NCBI RefSeq assembly: GCF_000178855.1
Contig: NZ_ADVG01000002.1
Coordinates: 496,001-560,000 of the forward strand
Source of the DNA: Ktedonobacter racemifer DSM 44963
GTDB lineage: Bacteria > Chloroflexota > Ktedonobacteria > Ktedonobacterales > Ktedonobacteraceae
DNA: 64,000 nucleotides
Direction: 5' to 3'
Part shown: positions 53,271 to 62,924 of the stretch, piece by piece
Layout of the letters: each line of letters begins with the position of its first letter
Position numbering within the stretch: position 1 is the first letter of the stretch
Program-made: the position numbers and the translations under genes
The notes under the pieces: generated by a model
Seen by the model: the letters and a program-made list of their open reading frames with translations, nothing else
What the model was told of the DNA's origin: nothing
The model's database searches: none

Positions 53271-53682
53271 AATGTGCCGTTTCTCAGATAACTTGCCACG
53301 CTGCCAGGCGCTTTCAGCGTATGAGCTTTCTCTCATAATGTGGCATGGGACTGACCTACATTGGCTGTTTGGGCTTGCATGGTAGTTAAGCTCATCCTTT
53401 TTCAGTTGAAAAACTGCCATGAATTCGTTTAAATGGCAGGCATTCTCGCTGTAAATCCTTATTTGACTGGGCACGATACGCGCTTTTTTACAAAAGAAAA
53501 GGAGGTCTTACTTTTCCTGAGATTCTTGGTTATTCGTCCTGTCGTATGGTCGTGCCATCATGCTTGATGTACTTCCCTGGTAGAGAACAACGACAACGAG
53601 AACGACAGTGGCGAACCCGGTTGTTGTCTGTCCAGAGTCGGGCTACTCTCCATGTGTATTTTTGAAGGGAGCATACAACCTT
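53271..53682 (+). other. Intergenic region between lacI and the sugar ABC operon
   Basis: About 410 bases with no gene. No AACGTT-core palindrome was found here, so LacI control of the transporter, if any, is by another site or read-through. The sugar-binding gene has GAAGGGAG upstream of its start. Confidence 0.4.
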
Positions 53683-54981
53683 ATGAAACGACGCGATTTT
53701 CTTGCATCTGTAGGCGCGGCAGGCGCGGCCCTGTCGATACCTTCGCTGCTGGCAGCCTGTGGGTCTTCTTCTTCCTCCTCCGGCGGGCCAGTGACTATTA
53801 ACTGGTGGCATATCACCACCGGTGATCCGGGCAAATCGTTCTTGCAGGGCCTTGCCAATCAGTACACGAAGGCTCATCCGAACGTGAAGTTCAGCATTAC
53901 CGTCCTCGAAAACGATGCGTTTAAACAGAAGCTTACAACGGTCATGCAGTCAGGTTCACCCCCGGACCTCTTTACGACCTGGGGCGGCGGCGTGCTTTTG
54001 CAATACGCGAAGGCCGGACTGGTGCAAGACATATCGTCTTATCTCCAGGGGAGCTGGGGTAGCACGTTTGATACATCGGCTTTGAACGTCTATGGCGATA
54101 ATGGCAAATATTACGCTGTTCCTACCGATAATGGTGCGGTCGGCTTCTGGTATAACAAAGCACTGTTTGCCAAAGCAGGAATCACGACGCCTCCAGCAAC
54201 CTGGACCGATTTCTTACAGACGATCAAGAAGCTACAGGCCTCAGGCATCACTCCTATCGGGCTGGGCGCGAAAGACAAATGGCCGGCCATGTACTACTGG
54301 ACCTACCTGGCCGTGCGCCTGGGCGGCAAAGCCGCGTTTGATAAAGCGTATAACCGCACGGGAGGTGGATCGTTCGCCGATCCCCCATTTGTGCAAGCTG
54401 GTGTGCATCTACAGGAGCTGGTAGCCTTGAATCCTTTCCAAAAAGGCTATCTGGGAGCAGCCTATACTGATCAGCAGACCACGATGGGCAATGGTAAGGC
54501 CGCTATGGAATTGATGGGGCAATGGGCTCCCGGTAATGACAAGGGGGTAGCCACTGATAAAAAAGGCCCTGATTTCGGTCTCTTCCCATTTCCAATGGTC
54601 GAAGGTGGAGCTGGCAACCCGACCGATGTGATGGGCGGCGGCGGCGGCTACGCGGTCGGCAAGAACGCCCCACTAGCGGAGACAGCCGATTTTCTGAAAT
54701 TCATGACCAACGCGACAAATGCAGCCACGATGGTCTCACAAAACATCGCCGTACCACCGATCAAAACAGCGGAGGCTGCCGTCACCGATCCACTGAGGAA
54801 GGAAGTCGACGCGATGGCCGCTGCTGCGCCCTACTTCCAGCTCTACTATGATCAGTTCCTTCCCCCAGCGGTCGGCCAGGTACTCCTGGATCAGATACAG
54901 GGTCTGTATGCCGGAACTGTCACCCCGCAGGCTACGGCCAAGGCAATTGATGATGCGGTAGTTGCGTCATTGAATCAATAG
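53683..54981 (+). CDS. Sugar ABC transporter substrate-binding lipoprotein
   Basis: Protein of 432 residues. The N-terminus MKRRDFLASVGAAGAAL carries a twin-arginine motif and ends in the lipobox SLLAACGSSS, so it is a Tat-exported lipoprotein. The body is a family 1 extracellular solute-binding protein (VTINWWHITTGDPGKSFLQG, NGKYYAVPTDNGAVGFWYNK, TDVMGGGGGYAVGKNAPLAE). It captures oligosaccharides for the two permeases downstream. No ATPase gene is in the operon, so a shared MsiK/MalK-type ATPase elsewhere must energise it, as is common for this class. ATG 53683 follows GAAGGGAG. Confidence 0.93.
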   Translation: MKRRDFLASVGAAGAALSIPSLLAACGSSSSSSGGPVTINWWHITTGDPGKSFLQGLANQYTKAHPNVKFSITVLENDAFKQKLTTVMQSGSPPDLFTTWGGGVLLQYAKAGLVQDISSYLQGSWGSTFDTSALNVYGDNGKYYAVPTDNGAVGFWYNKALFAKAGITTPPATWTDFLQTIKKLQASGITPIGLGAKDKWPAMYYWTYLAVRLGGKAAFDKAYNRTGGGSFADPPFVQAGVHLQELVALNPFQKGYLGAAYTDQQTTMGNGKAAMELMGQWAPGNDKGVATDKKGPDFGLFPFPMVEGGAGNPTDVMGGGGGYAVGKNAPLAETADFLKFMTNATNAATMVSQNIAVPPIKTAEAAVTDPLRKEVDAMAAAAPYFQLYYDQFLPPAVGQVLLDQIQGLYAGTVTPQATAKAIDDAVVASLNQ

Positions 54982-55192
54982 ATTTATCTGTATCGCACAA
55001 CCAAAAGAGTTGCAGGGCATAAAAAACCCGATGGTGCAGGGGATTGCTCCTACACTAACTCTTGCGGAAAAGGGTGCGGATGCTGATCTGTCGCGGACAG
55101 AGAGAACAGCGCCCTTGCGCTGTTTCGCTCTACGCGCGATGGATCGGCACCGCTATCCAGGCTCGCTGAAGAGCTTTGGAAAGGATTCTCGG

Positions 55193-56161
55193 ATGCAACT
55201 GATCACTGGCTCCCGCAGCACGACGGACACGCCGGTACTGCCGCAACCTGCTAAGTTCCGACGTAGAAGAACCAAGTATATTAGCACGATTGTGCTCTTC
55301 TTGTTGCCCTGTGCCGTGCTCTACTCCATAATTGTGCTGTTTCCAATCGTCCAGGCCGCCTATTATAGTCTCTGGAGTTGGAGTGGCCTGGGGCCCCTGA
55401 CGAATTTCGTGGGGTTGCGCAATTTCGTCACTGCCCTTAAAAGTGCGACATTTCTTCTAGCACTCGAGCATAATCTGATCATCCTGGTGCTCTCGCTAGC
55501 CCTGCAATTGCCGCTCTCTCTCGTCCTGGCGTTGATCATTGGCAAAACGCTCCCTGGTCGCACCGTTTTCCGCATGATTTTCTTTATGCCCTACATTCTT
55601 TCCGATGTGGTAGCGGGCGTCATCTGGCTCTTTATCTACCAGCCGAACGGGCTTCTGACCGTAGTCTGGCAGCACCTGTTCCCCGGCTCTCAGAGTCCGC
55701 TCTGGATAGCCGATACCCATGTGGTGCTCTACGCCATCTTCATGACGATGACCTGGAAATACCTGGGGCTCTCCCTGGTGCTCTACGCCGCCGCGATTCA
55801 GAATATTCCCGACGAGCTTGTCGAGGCCGCGCGGATCGATGGAGCCACCATGCTGCAGACTGTGCGCCATATTACCATTCCGCTGCTGGGCAGCACCATT
55901 CGTCTGACCATCCTGCTGTCAGCGCTGGGTTCTCTGCAATATTTTGATCTGATCTGGATCATGACCAACGGCGGTCCGGTGCATGCCACCGAAACCATGG
56001 CGACCTATCTGATGAAAAGCGGTTTCGAGAGCTTTGCAATGGGCTATGGCAGTGCGGTAGGCGTGCTAATGTTTATGATCTGCCTTGTGTTCGCATTGAC
56101 GTACCAGCGTTTCGTGATGAGCAAAGACCTGGCTGGCAGCGTCACCGGGCCAACCGCATAA
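55193..56161 (+). CDS. Sugar ABC transporter permease, MalF type
   Basis: Protein of 322 residues with six membrane helices (YISTIVLFLLPCAVLYSIIV first). The EAA loop is EAARIDGATMLQTVRHITIP, the contact for the ATPase. ATG 55193 is chosen because GGAAAGGATT precedes it and the sequence fits the family start; an open frame extends about 60 codons upstream into sequence without family resemblance. It lies 211 bases after the substrate-binding gene and 12 bases before the second permease. Confidence 0.92.
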   Translation: MQLITGSRSTTDTPVLPQPAKFRRRRTKYISTIVLFLLPCAVLYSIIVLFPIVQAAYYSLWSWSGLGPLTNFVGLRNFVTALKSATFLLALEHNLIILVLSLALQLPLSLVLALIIGKTLPGRTVFRMIFFMPYILSDVVAGVIWLFIYQPNGLLTVVWQHLFPGSQSPLWIADTHVVLYAIFMTMTWKYLGLSLVLYAAAIQNIPDELVEAARIDGATMLQTVRHITIPLLGSTIRLTILLSALGSLQYFDLIWIMTNGGPVHATETMATYLMKSGFESFAMGYGSAVGVLMFMICLVFALTYQRFVMSKDLAGSVTGPTA

Positions 56162-56173
56162 AGGAGAAAATTG

Positions 56174-57046
56174 ATGGACGTTAGCCTGCAACGAAACACG
56201 GGCATGCGACGACGCGTGAAGCCACAACATATAGCTGGATTGTCTATACGTTATTTGATATGTGTCGTGGTCGCCATCTTTATGCTGATTCCGATTCTGA
56301 CGGCTTTCCTGGGAGCCTTCAAGACTACAGCTGAGTTGAGCACTACGCCATTCTCGCTGCCGGCGGTCTGGCACTGGGAGAACTTAACCTCTGTTCTGAG
56401 CCAGGGCGTCTTCTGGCAATCACTAGCGAATAGCCTGATTGTAACCATCTCGACAGTGGTCTTGCTGCTCGTTGTCGCCTGCCCGGCAGCCTTTGTTTTC
56501 TCGCGCATGCCTTTCCGGGGGCGCGAAATAATATTCAATATCCTGCTGATTGGCCTGCTGCTCCCATTCGCTATGGCTATTTTGCCGCTCTACGTCACTC
56601 TGCGCAATCTCCAACTGCTGAATACACTGTGGGCTGTGATCCTGCCGCAAGTGGCCTTTGCCCTGCCAACAACAATCCTGATCCTGCGCAACTTCTTCCA
56701 GGCCATTCCAGGTGAGTTGGAAGATGCCACGTACATTGATGGAGGAACGCATATCGATTTCTTCTGGCGCATCTTGCTGCCTCTGGCTCGCCCTTCGTTG
56801 GCCGTGATTGTTATGTTGAACGTCGTGGCAAGCTGGAATAACTTTTTCCTCCCACTCATTGTGCTCAACGACTCCAAGCTGTGGACTGTCCCGCTAGGAG
56901 TCATGCAGTTTCAGGGCGAGCATAGCACCGATTGGGCTGCGGTCATGGCCTATATCTCGCTCATGATGATTCCCGCTCTGATCTTCTATCTCTTCGCGGA
57001 ACGCCATCTGATTGCTGGTTTAACAGCCGGCGCTGTGAAAGGGTAG
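56174..57046 (+). CDS. Sugar ABC transporter permease, MalG type
   Basis: Protein of 290 residues with six membrane helices. The EAA-type loop is ELEDATYIDGGTHIDFFWRI, followed by LLPLARPSLAVIV. AAGGAG lies 7 bases before ATG 56174. With the preceding permease it forms the heterodimeric channel. The GH3 gene follows after 141 bases in the same direction, so imported sugar is probably its substrate. Confidence 0.93.
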   Translation: MDVSLQRNTGMRRRVKPQHIAGLSIRYLICVVVAIFMLIPILTAFLGAFKTTAELSTTPFSLPAVWHWENLTSVLSQGVFWQSLANSLIVTISTVVLLLVVACPAAFVFSRMPFRGREIIFNILLIGLLLPFAMAILPLYVTLRNLQLLNTLWAVILPQVAFALPTTILILRNFFQAIPGELEDATYIDGGTHIDFFWRILLPLARPSLAVIVMLNVVASWNNFFLPLIVLNDSKLWTVPLGVMQFQGEHSTDWAAVMAYISLMMIPALIFYLFAERHLIAGLTAGAVKG

Positions 57047-57187
57047 CCATTTTGCGCACGGACTTTCCAGGGAAAAAGGCGCGATCAGTGGCCAGGCATC
57101 TTGCTTGTTGCTGCCTGGCTTCACTGAAGGGCTCTCTTGTGCAAAATGCCTCTCCCTGTTTCTCTATAAAGGAGCATCTCTAGTTCT

Positions 57188-59539
57188 ATGTCCACGCCAT
57201 CCTATCGCGATCCCCATGCCTCGCTTGAGGAGCGGGTTGAGCATTTACTCTCTCTGATGACGCTTGATGAGAAGCTGGCGCAGCTCGGCTGTCTCTGGAG
57301 CACCTCTTTTGTCCGCGCGGGCACGTTTGACCCGGAAGAGGTTGCCAGGCAAATACCGCATGGGATCGGGCAGGTGACGCGGATTGGTGCCGCTACCGGC
57401 CTGCACCCACGCGAGAGTGCTGCCTTTATGAATGCGATCCAGAAAGTCGCCCTTGAACGGACGCGCCTGGGCATCCCTGTCATTGTGCATGAAGAGGCAA
57501 CGGGCGGCTTCTGCCATCGCGATGCGACAGTGTTTCCTCAAGGTCTTGGGCTGGCCGCAACCTGGAACCCCGCGCTGGTAACAGAGGTGGCCGGGGTGAT
57601 CCGTGCCCAGATGCTCGCTGTGGGCGCGCGTCACGCCCTGGCGCCAGTCCTCGATGTGGCCCGCGATCCCCGCTGGGGACGCGTTGAGGAAACGTATGGC
57701 GAAGATCCCGTGTTAATCGGCGCGCTCGGTAGCGCCTATGTGCGGGGTTTGCAGAGCGACGATTTGCGTCAGGGTGTAGCAGCGACAGGCAAGCACTTCC
57801 TAGGCTATGCCATGTCAGATGGTGGGCGTAACTGGGGACCAGTACAACTCGGCCCACGCGAACTGCGCGAGGTCTACGCTGAGCCCTTCGCTGCCGTCAT
57901 CCGCAATACCGGGCTTGCCACGGTGATGAATTCTTATGCCTCAGTCGATGGCCTGCCCTGCACCGGCAGCCCGGCTATTCTGACCGGCCTGCTACGCGAG
58001 GAGCTGGGCTTTGGCGGTGTGGTCGTGGCAGACTACGACGCGGTAACCCAACTGATGAACTATCATCGCGTAGCTGCAACCCGCGGGGAAGCAGGGCGCC
58101 TGGCTCTGCTGGCCGGCCTCGATATGGAACTGCCAACCCTGGACTGCTACGGAGAGCCGCTCAAAGCCGAGATTGAGGCTGGGCGGCTTGCTAGAGAAGT
58201 GGTCGATATGGCAGTGCGCCGCGTGCTGCACCTGAAATTCCAGCTTGGACTCTTTGAGCAGCCATATGTCGATGATGCCGTGGCCCACGCGATCTTCCAA
58301 ACTCCTGAGCAGCGCACACTGGCGCGCCGGGCAGTTGCCGAATCAACTATTCTCCTCACCAACGATGGAGTGCTCCCGCTGGCTCCAACGATCAAACGCA
58401 TCGCGGTGATTGGCCCCGGTGCGGATGATGAGCGGCTCTTGCAGGGCGATTATCACTATCCAGCGCACCAGGAAATACTCTACCAGGCGGCACAGGATGT
58501 TGAGATCGCGGGTCTCGCTACTCCGCAGACGGCGGGGAACTATGCGCCCGGCCCCTACTTCACGCCTCATGTTACGCCACTGGCCGGGTTGCGTGCCGCG
58601 CTACCCGATGTCGAAATTTCCTACGCCAGAGGCTGCGAGGTGCTGGGCAACGACACTTCAGGCTTCGAGGACGCGTTACGGATCGTGCGCGAGGCCGATA
58701 TAATCGTAGCAGTGGTGGCCGGCAAGAGCGGCCTTTTGCGTCCCGTCACTGTGGGCGAAGGCAACGACTCCACCAGCCTGGACCTCACAGGTATGCAGCC
58801 CGAACTCATCAATCTCCTCGCCGGCACGGGCACACCACTGGTAGTGGCCGTACTCAGCGGGCGCGTGCATACGCTAGCCAGCGTCGCGTCCCAGGCCAAC
58901 GCACTGCTCCAGCTATTCCCAGCTGGCGAAGAGGGCGGCCATGGTCTGGCCGACGTGCTCACCGGCAAAGTCAATCCCGCAGGCCGCCTGCCCGTCACCC
59001 TCCCGCGCTCGGTCGGACAGGTGCCAATCTTCGCGGGCCAGCGCGCCGGCGCGGATCGTATACCACTCTTCGGCGATTATATCGACTCGCCACCCACGCC
59101 GCTCTTTCCCTTTGGGCATGGCCTGAGCTATACCACCTTCGCGTACGGCGATTTGAGCATACATGCGACGGATATCACCGGACCAATCGCGATCTCTATT
59201 GAGGTTGAGAATACTGGCAAATTCGCTGGCGATGAGGTAGTGCAGCTTTATGGACGCGATGATGTCGCCTCAGTGGCCCGGCCTGATCGCCTGCTGCTCG
59301 GCTTCGCGCGCATCTCGCTCGCACCTGGTGAGTGCCGCCAGGTCACCTTCACCGTCCATCCTTCTCGCCTGGCCTTCTACGATCCATACATGCGCTTCGT
59401 CACCGAGCCTGGCGCGTTTACCTTTAGCGTTGGCGCCTCCTCTGCCGATATCCGAGCAGAAAGTACGCTTATCCTCGACGGCCCGCTTATCGAATATAAG
59501 CAACGCGAAGTTGTGAACACGACAGTACGTATTCTTTAG
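57188..59539 (+). CDS. Cytoplasmic GH3 beta-glucosidase/beta-xylosidase
   Basis: Protein of 783 residues, no signal peptide. The N-terminal barrel has LGIPVIVHEEATGGFCHRDA, the substrate-site KHF in ATGKHFLGYAMSDGG, and the nucleophile Asp in GVVVADYDAVTQL. The alpha/beta sandwich follows (ILLTNDGVLPLAP, VVAVLSGRVHTLASVA), then a fibronectin type III-like domain (SIEVENTGKFAGDEVVQLYG). The family splits beta-glucosides or beta-xylosides from non-reducing ends. Context (ABC importer, LacI, GH43 remnant) makes beta-xylosidase at least as likely as beta-glucosidase. Last gene of the transport operon. Confidence 0.92.
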   Translation: MSTPSYRDPHASLEERVEHLLSLMTLDEKLAQLGCLWSTSFVRAGTFDPEEVARQIPHGIGQVTRIGAATGLHPRESAAFMNAIQKVALERTRLGIPVIVHEEATGGFCHRDATVFPQGLGLAATWNPALVTEVAGVIRAQMLAVGARHALAPVLDVARDPRWGRVEETYGEDPVLIGALGSAYVRGLQSDDLRQGVAATGKHFLGYAMSDGGRNWGPVQLGPRELREVYAEPFAAVIRNTGLATVMNSYASVDGLPCTGSPAILTGLLREELGFGGVVVADYDAVTQLMNYHRVAATRGEAGRLALLAGLDMELPTLDCYGEPLKAEIEAGRLAREVVDMAVRRVLHLKFQLGLFEQPYVDDAVAHAIFQTPEQRTLARRAVAESTILLTNDGVLPLAPTIKRIAVIGPGADDERLLQGDYHYPAHQEILYQAAQDVEIAGLATPQTAGNYAPGPYFTPHVTPLAGLRAALPDVEISYARGCEVLGNDTSGFEDALRIVREADIIVAVVAGKSGLLRPVTVGEGNDSTSLDLTGMQPELINLLAGTGTPLVVAVLSGRVHTLASVASQANALLQLFPAGEEGGHGLADVLTGKVNPAGRLPVTLPRSVGQVPIFAGQRAGADRIPLFGDYIDSPPTPLFPFGHGLSYTTFAYGDLSIHATDITGPIAISIEVENTGKFAGDEVVQLYGRDDVASVARPDRLLLGFARISLAPGECRQVTFTVHPSRLAFYDPYMRFVTEPGAFTFSVGASSADIRAESTLILDGPLIEYKQREVVNTTVRIL

Positions 59540-59849
59540 ACTTTATCTCTATCAGGCGTAATAAGTTCGTATATAGATATCTGGCGCGGAAATTGACACG
59601 CTCCTGCCAAAACGCGGTGAGTCTTCCTTCACCCAGGCAGACATATTCACTCCCATCACTAAAAGCAATACGTTTGAGCAAGAGAAAAGAACTATGACAC
59701 GAGAACGCCTGGAGGTGTCAGCAGACTTGACATACAACACATATTATCAAACCGGCCCGTAAAACCCCTGGCTTGAGCCATGGGGAATACAAGGGCCGTT
59801 CCTTGTGGGAGTGGCTTGGGTGGTTGGGACAACAAAGAAAAGCGAGGGC

Positions 59850-59878
59850 TTGACAGAAACGCGAGGCTTCTGTATACT
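59850..59878 (+). promoter_or_regulatory. tnpB promoter, near-consensus
   Basis: TTGACA (59850-59855), a 17-base spacer and TATACT (59873-59878), 81 bases before the tnpB start. The equivalent block is preserved in the relic at 5446-5474. Confidence 0.8.
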
Positions 59879-59958
59879 GCTTCTTGAAATCCTGTTCTAT
59901 ACCTGTAACAAGATCTCAGCACCGAAGTGAGCAGAAATGCCGTGAGAGGAGGGGATAC

Positions 59959-61753
59959 ATGGAAGACGCGAGGGAGACACCAGAGCGACAGCCAGATGAG
60001 ACAGCGTTGCCGGTGCGCGTCAAAGCCTCTGTCTATCGCCTGTATCCCACCCGCAAGCAAGAAGACACCCTTCTCTGGACGCTTCGGCGCTGTAAAGAGC
60101 TCTGCAATGCGAGCCTGGAAGAACGCACCGCCGCCTACAAAATGGCAGGCGTCTCGGTCTCCTATGGCATGCAATCCGAGCAATTGCCTCAGCTCAAAGA
60201 GGAGCGTCCCGAGTATCAGGAGATCTATTCCCAGGTCCAACAGGATGTATTGAGACGCCTCGATAAAGCCATGAAGGCCTTCTTTCGGCGCGTTGATGAG
60301 GGGCAGACCCCAGGCTATCCACGCTATAAATCCAACGCTCGCTATCGCTCCTTCACCTATCCGCAGAGTGGCTATGAGATCATCGGCGCCCTCACGTCCC
60401 ATGACACCAAGAAGAAGAAACCTGTCGGTTGAAGCTCTCGAAGATCGGGCATCTCAAGATGGTGATGCATCGACCCATCAAAGGCTGCACCATCAAACAC
60501 GATGGCGACCAATGGTATGCGGTTTTCAGCGTGGAGCAGGCCATTGGTGCAACGCCGGTGCATCCCTCCACGAAGACGGTGGGCATTGATATGGGCATTA
60601 CCTCCTATGCCACGCTCTCCACAGGCGAGCAGATCGCCAATCCGCGCATCTACCGTTCCACCGAGCAGCAGATCAAGGAGGCCCATCGCAGGCTCTCTCG
60701 GCGTAAGCGGGGCAGTCATCGACGCGCCCGAGCCAAGCGTGCCTTGACGCGACTCTACCGCAAGGTGCGCCATCGTCGACAGGACTTCCTGCATAAGGCG
60801 TCGCGCCAGTTGGTCAATCAGTATGGGATGCTGGTGTTTGAAGCGTTGCAGATCCCCAATATGACGGCAAGACCCAAACTCAAACCTGCGGAAGCCCCTG
60901 CACCTCTGCAGGGGAGCAACAGTGGCACGGCAGCGGCGGTGACGCACTATCTGCCCAATGGAGCGGCAGCCAAAGGTGGCCTCAACAAGAGTATCCTGGA
61001 TGCGGCCTGGGGTCGGTTCATCACACTGTGTGCCTGCAAAGCGGAAGAGGCTGGCGGCATGGTGGTGAAGGTGGCGCCCCAGCAAACGAGTCAGCTGTGC
61101 AGTGGCTGCGGGGTCCTGGTGGTAGTAAGTGCGAAGATTGATCAGGTTTTAGGGTGACGAGTGATCAATCGGCGCGAAGAGTGAGCAGCTCAACTATTGC
61201 TGTTTGGAAACATGGCTCTGGAAGCGCGTTCATCACTTTCGGCGGTGTAAATTCATGAGCAAAATTTGCTTGAATTGTGAGCAGAAGCGCCTCTCCCTCG
61301 GCCCAGTTTTTGGGTTGAAAGGAGCGAGTCTCGCCAGGTCAGACTACTACTGAAGCCTGCATATAACGGGCAAATTCGCACGCGAATTTACAAAAACGAT
61401 CCAGAACAATCCGCCTCTCAAGCGGTTTCTCTTCCCATCAATGGTTGAGCTGCTCACTCTTCGCGCCGATTGATCATGCTTCGCGCCGAAACCTGCTCAC
61501 TCTTGGCCCAAATTACCACCTGGTCCCCAAAGACCTCTCGGAGCGATGGCATTCCTGTCCCACGTGTGGGGCTGAGTTAGATCGCGATGAGAATGCCGCT
61601 CTCAACATCCTGCGCCGCTATGAGCTGCACGGACCCATTCGCGAACGCAAGAAACGCAAAGCCACCAGGAAGGTGGTCGGGGTGGGAAGCGCCCCACAGA
61701 GATCGGTTCCCTCCAAGGAGGGTACCGACCACTGTCGAAGCCCCCGCCTTTAG
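59959..61753 (+). pseudogene. tnpB: TnpB of a fourth IS605 lineage, frameshifted and split by a MITE
   Basis: ATG 59959 follows GAGGAGGGG. The N-terminal OrfB domain (VRVKASVYRLYPTRKQEDTL) is intact up to HDTKKKK near 60415, where the frame changes; LKLSKIGHLKMVMHRPIKGC then continues. The RuvC Asp is in TVGIDMGITSYATL and the Glu in LVFEALQIPNM. The zinc ribbon is cut: CSGCGVLV lies before the MITE and CPTCGAELDRDENAALNIL, with the final Asp, after it. Removing 61120-61518 and one CCTGG copy rejoins GVLVPKDLSERWH. Inactive by insertion. Confidence 0.85.
61120..61518. mobile_element. 399-bp IS21-like MITE inside tnpB
   Basis: The ends are TGGTAGT and, inverted, TGGTAATTTGGG, with TG...CA termini and a 5-bp duplication CCTGG at 61115-61119 and 61519-61523. 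Imperfect inverted repeats extend about 80 bp inward and include a perfect block starting TGATCAATCGGCGCGAAGAG at 61161. GGCGCGAAG and AAGAGTGAGCAG occur twice within the right end. Such multiple terminal repeats and TG/CA ends are typical of IS21. There is no istA/istB frame, so it is non-autonomous. Confidence 0.8.
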
Positions 61754-61885
61754 GCGTGGGGTACTTCACTGACCACTAAACGCACTTTACCCGGGTTTTA
61801 GAATAAACCTGTAGTCCCAGCGCACGACAAGAAAGCAAGCCTGTCCGAAGGCGTTAGATACCAGCGACATTGAGAATAGTCTGAG

Positions 61886-62527
61886 CTAGCGCGTGGGTTT
61901 TCCGCGTGCGGCAAGGTACTGATCGAATTCGGTGAGTGTACGCACCCCATGCTGTAAAACGGCATCGTAAATATCCGTACTAGCCACTTCGACCCGGTAG
62001 GCGGGAAGTTGATACCACACATCCTTGATCCGAAGAATAGTGAGACGGGTTTCTGGAGTCAGTTGTTGCTCAATAGCCTCATGAAGCGGTTCTGGGCGAA
62101 CGCCCTCGGCAAGCCAGAAGGAGATGTCAAGCTTCCATTCAGCCTGTCCAGCGTGCTCATAGTACACCATAAAAAAATACCGCTCATCTAAGTCAGCGAG
62201 CTTGAAGTGATCGCTCTGATGCAAGTAGCGCACTTGCTTAACGCGTGGATGTGTCAACAGTGGATGCATGATCTCAAATGCACGCTCAATGCTCAAGCCT
62301 GAACTAGAAACTTGCAGGTCGATGTCGCGCCAGACCATCAATCCTAGAACAGTACTGCCCGTTTGTCTGACAACACCCCCTGCACTCAGCAATTCGATCA
62401 AGTTCAGTTCCTTCAGTACGCTTTGCGCTTCATCTTGCAAGAGACGCTGACGGTGCAGTAACAGTTCATCTTGCCCAGGCTGTTGTGCCTCTTGGTGTAC
62501 GACGGGAGAAGTAAGCTCTTCAGTCAT
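61886..62527 (-). CDS. Nucleotidyltransferase-like protein
   Basis: Protein of 213 residues, no signal peptide. Residues ~50-75 carry GSTVLGLMVWRDIDLQVSSS, the GS...D-x-D(L) pattern of the polymerase-beta-like nucleotidyltransferase fold; one further carboxylate (LDISFWLAEG) could complete the metal site. The N-terminal part is Gln-rich and helical. No partner antitoxin or HEPN gene is adjacent. Its role could be nucleotide transfer to a small molecule or protein; the substrate is unknown. ATG 62527 is the only good start; the ribosome-binding site is weak. Confidence 0.7.
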   Translation of the reverse strand: MTEELTSPVVHQEAQQPGQDELLLHRQRLLQDEAQSVLKELNLIELLSAGGVVRQTGSTVLGLMVWRDIDLQVSSSGLSIERAFEIMHPLLTHPRVKQVRYLHQSDHFKLADLDERYFFMVYYEHAGQAEWKLDISFWLAEGVRPEPLHEAIEQQLTPETRLTILRIKDVWYQLPAYRVEVASTDIYDAVLQHGVRTLTEFDQYLAARGKPTR

Positions 62528-62808
62528 TCTTTTTGTCTCTTTACTTTCATTTTAAGAGATAGATTCATCTATTTATGTTGCTACAGCAAAAGAGTTTACT
62601 CAATTTTTCCACGAAAAACAAGCGGTAAATGAGGTTTTAGGGTGAGCAAGCAGTGCTCATGCTTCGCATCTCTCTTCATTCATTCATATTCTGTAAATTG
62701 ACTGCGTTTGAAAGACTCACAAAGACCCCGGCTTCTTTACCAAATCGTCGGATCAGCCCACGGGTTGCGCAACGAGGTAACCTCAAGCAAAGAAGAAAGA
62801 AAAAACAG

Positions 62809-62846
62809 GCATTGAGGCGGAGATCAGCTGGTCTCCGCCTCAATGC
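62809..62846 (-). terminator. Strong intrinsic terminator without an obvious upstream gene
   Basis: GCATTGAGGCGGAGA (62809-62823) pairs perfectly with TCTCCGCCTCAATGC (62832-62846). On the minus strand it is followed by TGTTTTTTCTTTC, so it would stop leftward transcripts. No leftward gene lies immediately upstream of it; the region 62528-62924 otherwise holds no gene that I can support. Confidence 0.8.
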
Positions 62847-62924
62847 GTGAATAATTGAAAAATTGCTTACAGGTCATCAGCTTCTTTCTTACAACACAAC
62901 CTAAAGAAACGAAGGATACCTCCG

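Larger units (their letters stand above)
59760..61775 (+). mobile_element. IS605-type tnpB element of a fourth lineage, interrupted by a MITE
   Basis: The left end carries the stem CCCCTGGC...GCCATGGGG (59766-59786); the right end has the stem CCCCGCCTTTAGGCGTGGGG (61742-61761) followed by TACTTCACTGAC. It holds one tnpB, no tnpA, and a 399-bp inserted MITE. A solo left end of the same kind lies at 5366. Ends are approximate. Confidence 0.68.

Noticed and set aside
53271..53682. Riboswitch or LacI operator before the sugar-binding gene
   Set aside because: No conserved riboswitch core and no AACGTT-core palindrome could be found by eye.
55010..55192. N-terminal extension of the MalF-type permease
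   Set aside because: The added ~60 residues lack family similarity and a ribosome-binding site, whereas ATG 55193 has GGAAAGGATT in front.
59540..59758. Small gene after GH3
   Set aside because: Only short frames without start signals; nothing supportable before the tnpB element.
62653..62850. Short plus-strand frame of 65 codons
   Set aside because: It ends inside the terminator stem, has no ribosome-binding site and looks random (Arg/Lys-rich tail from an A-rich tract).
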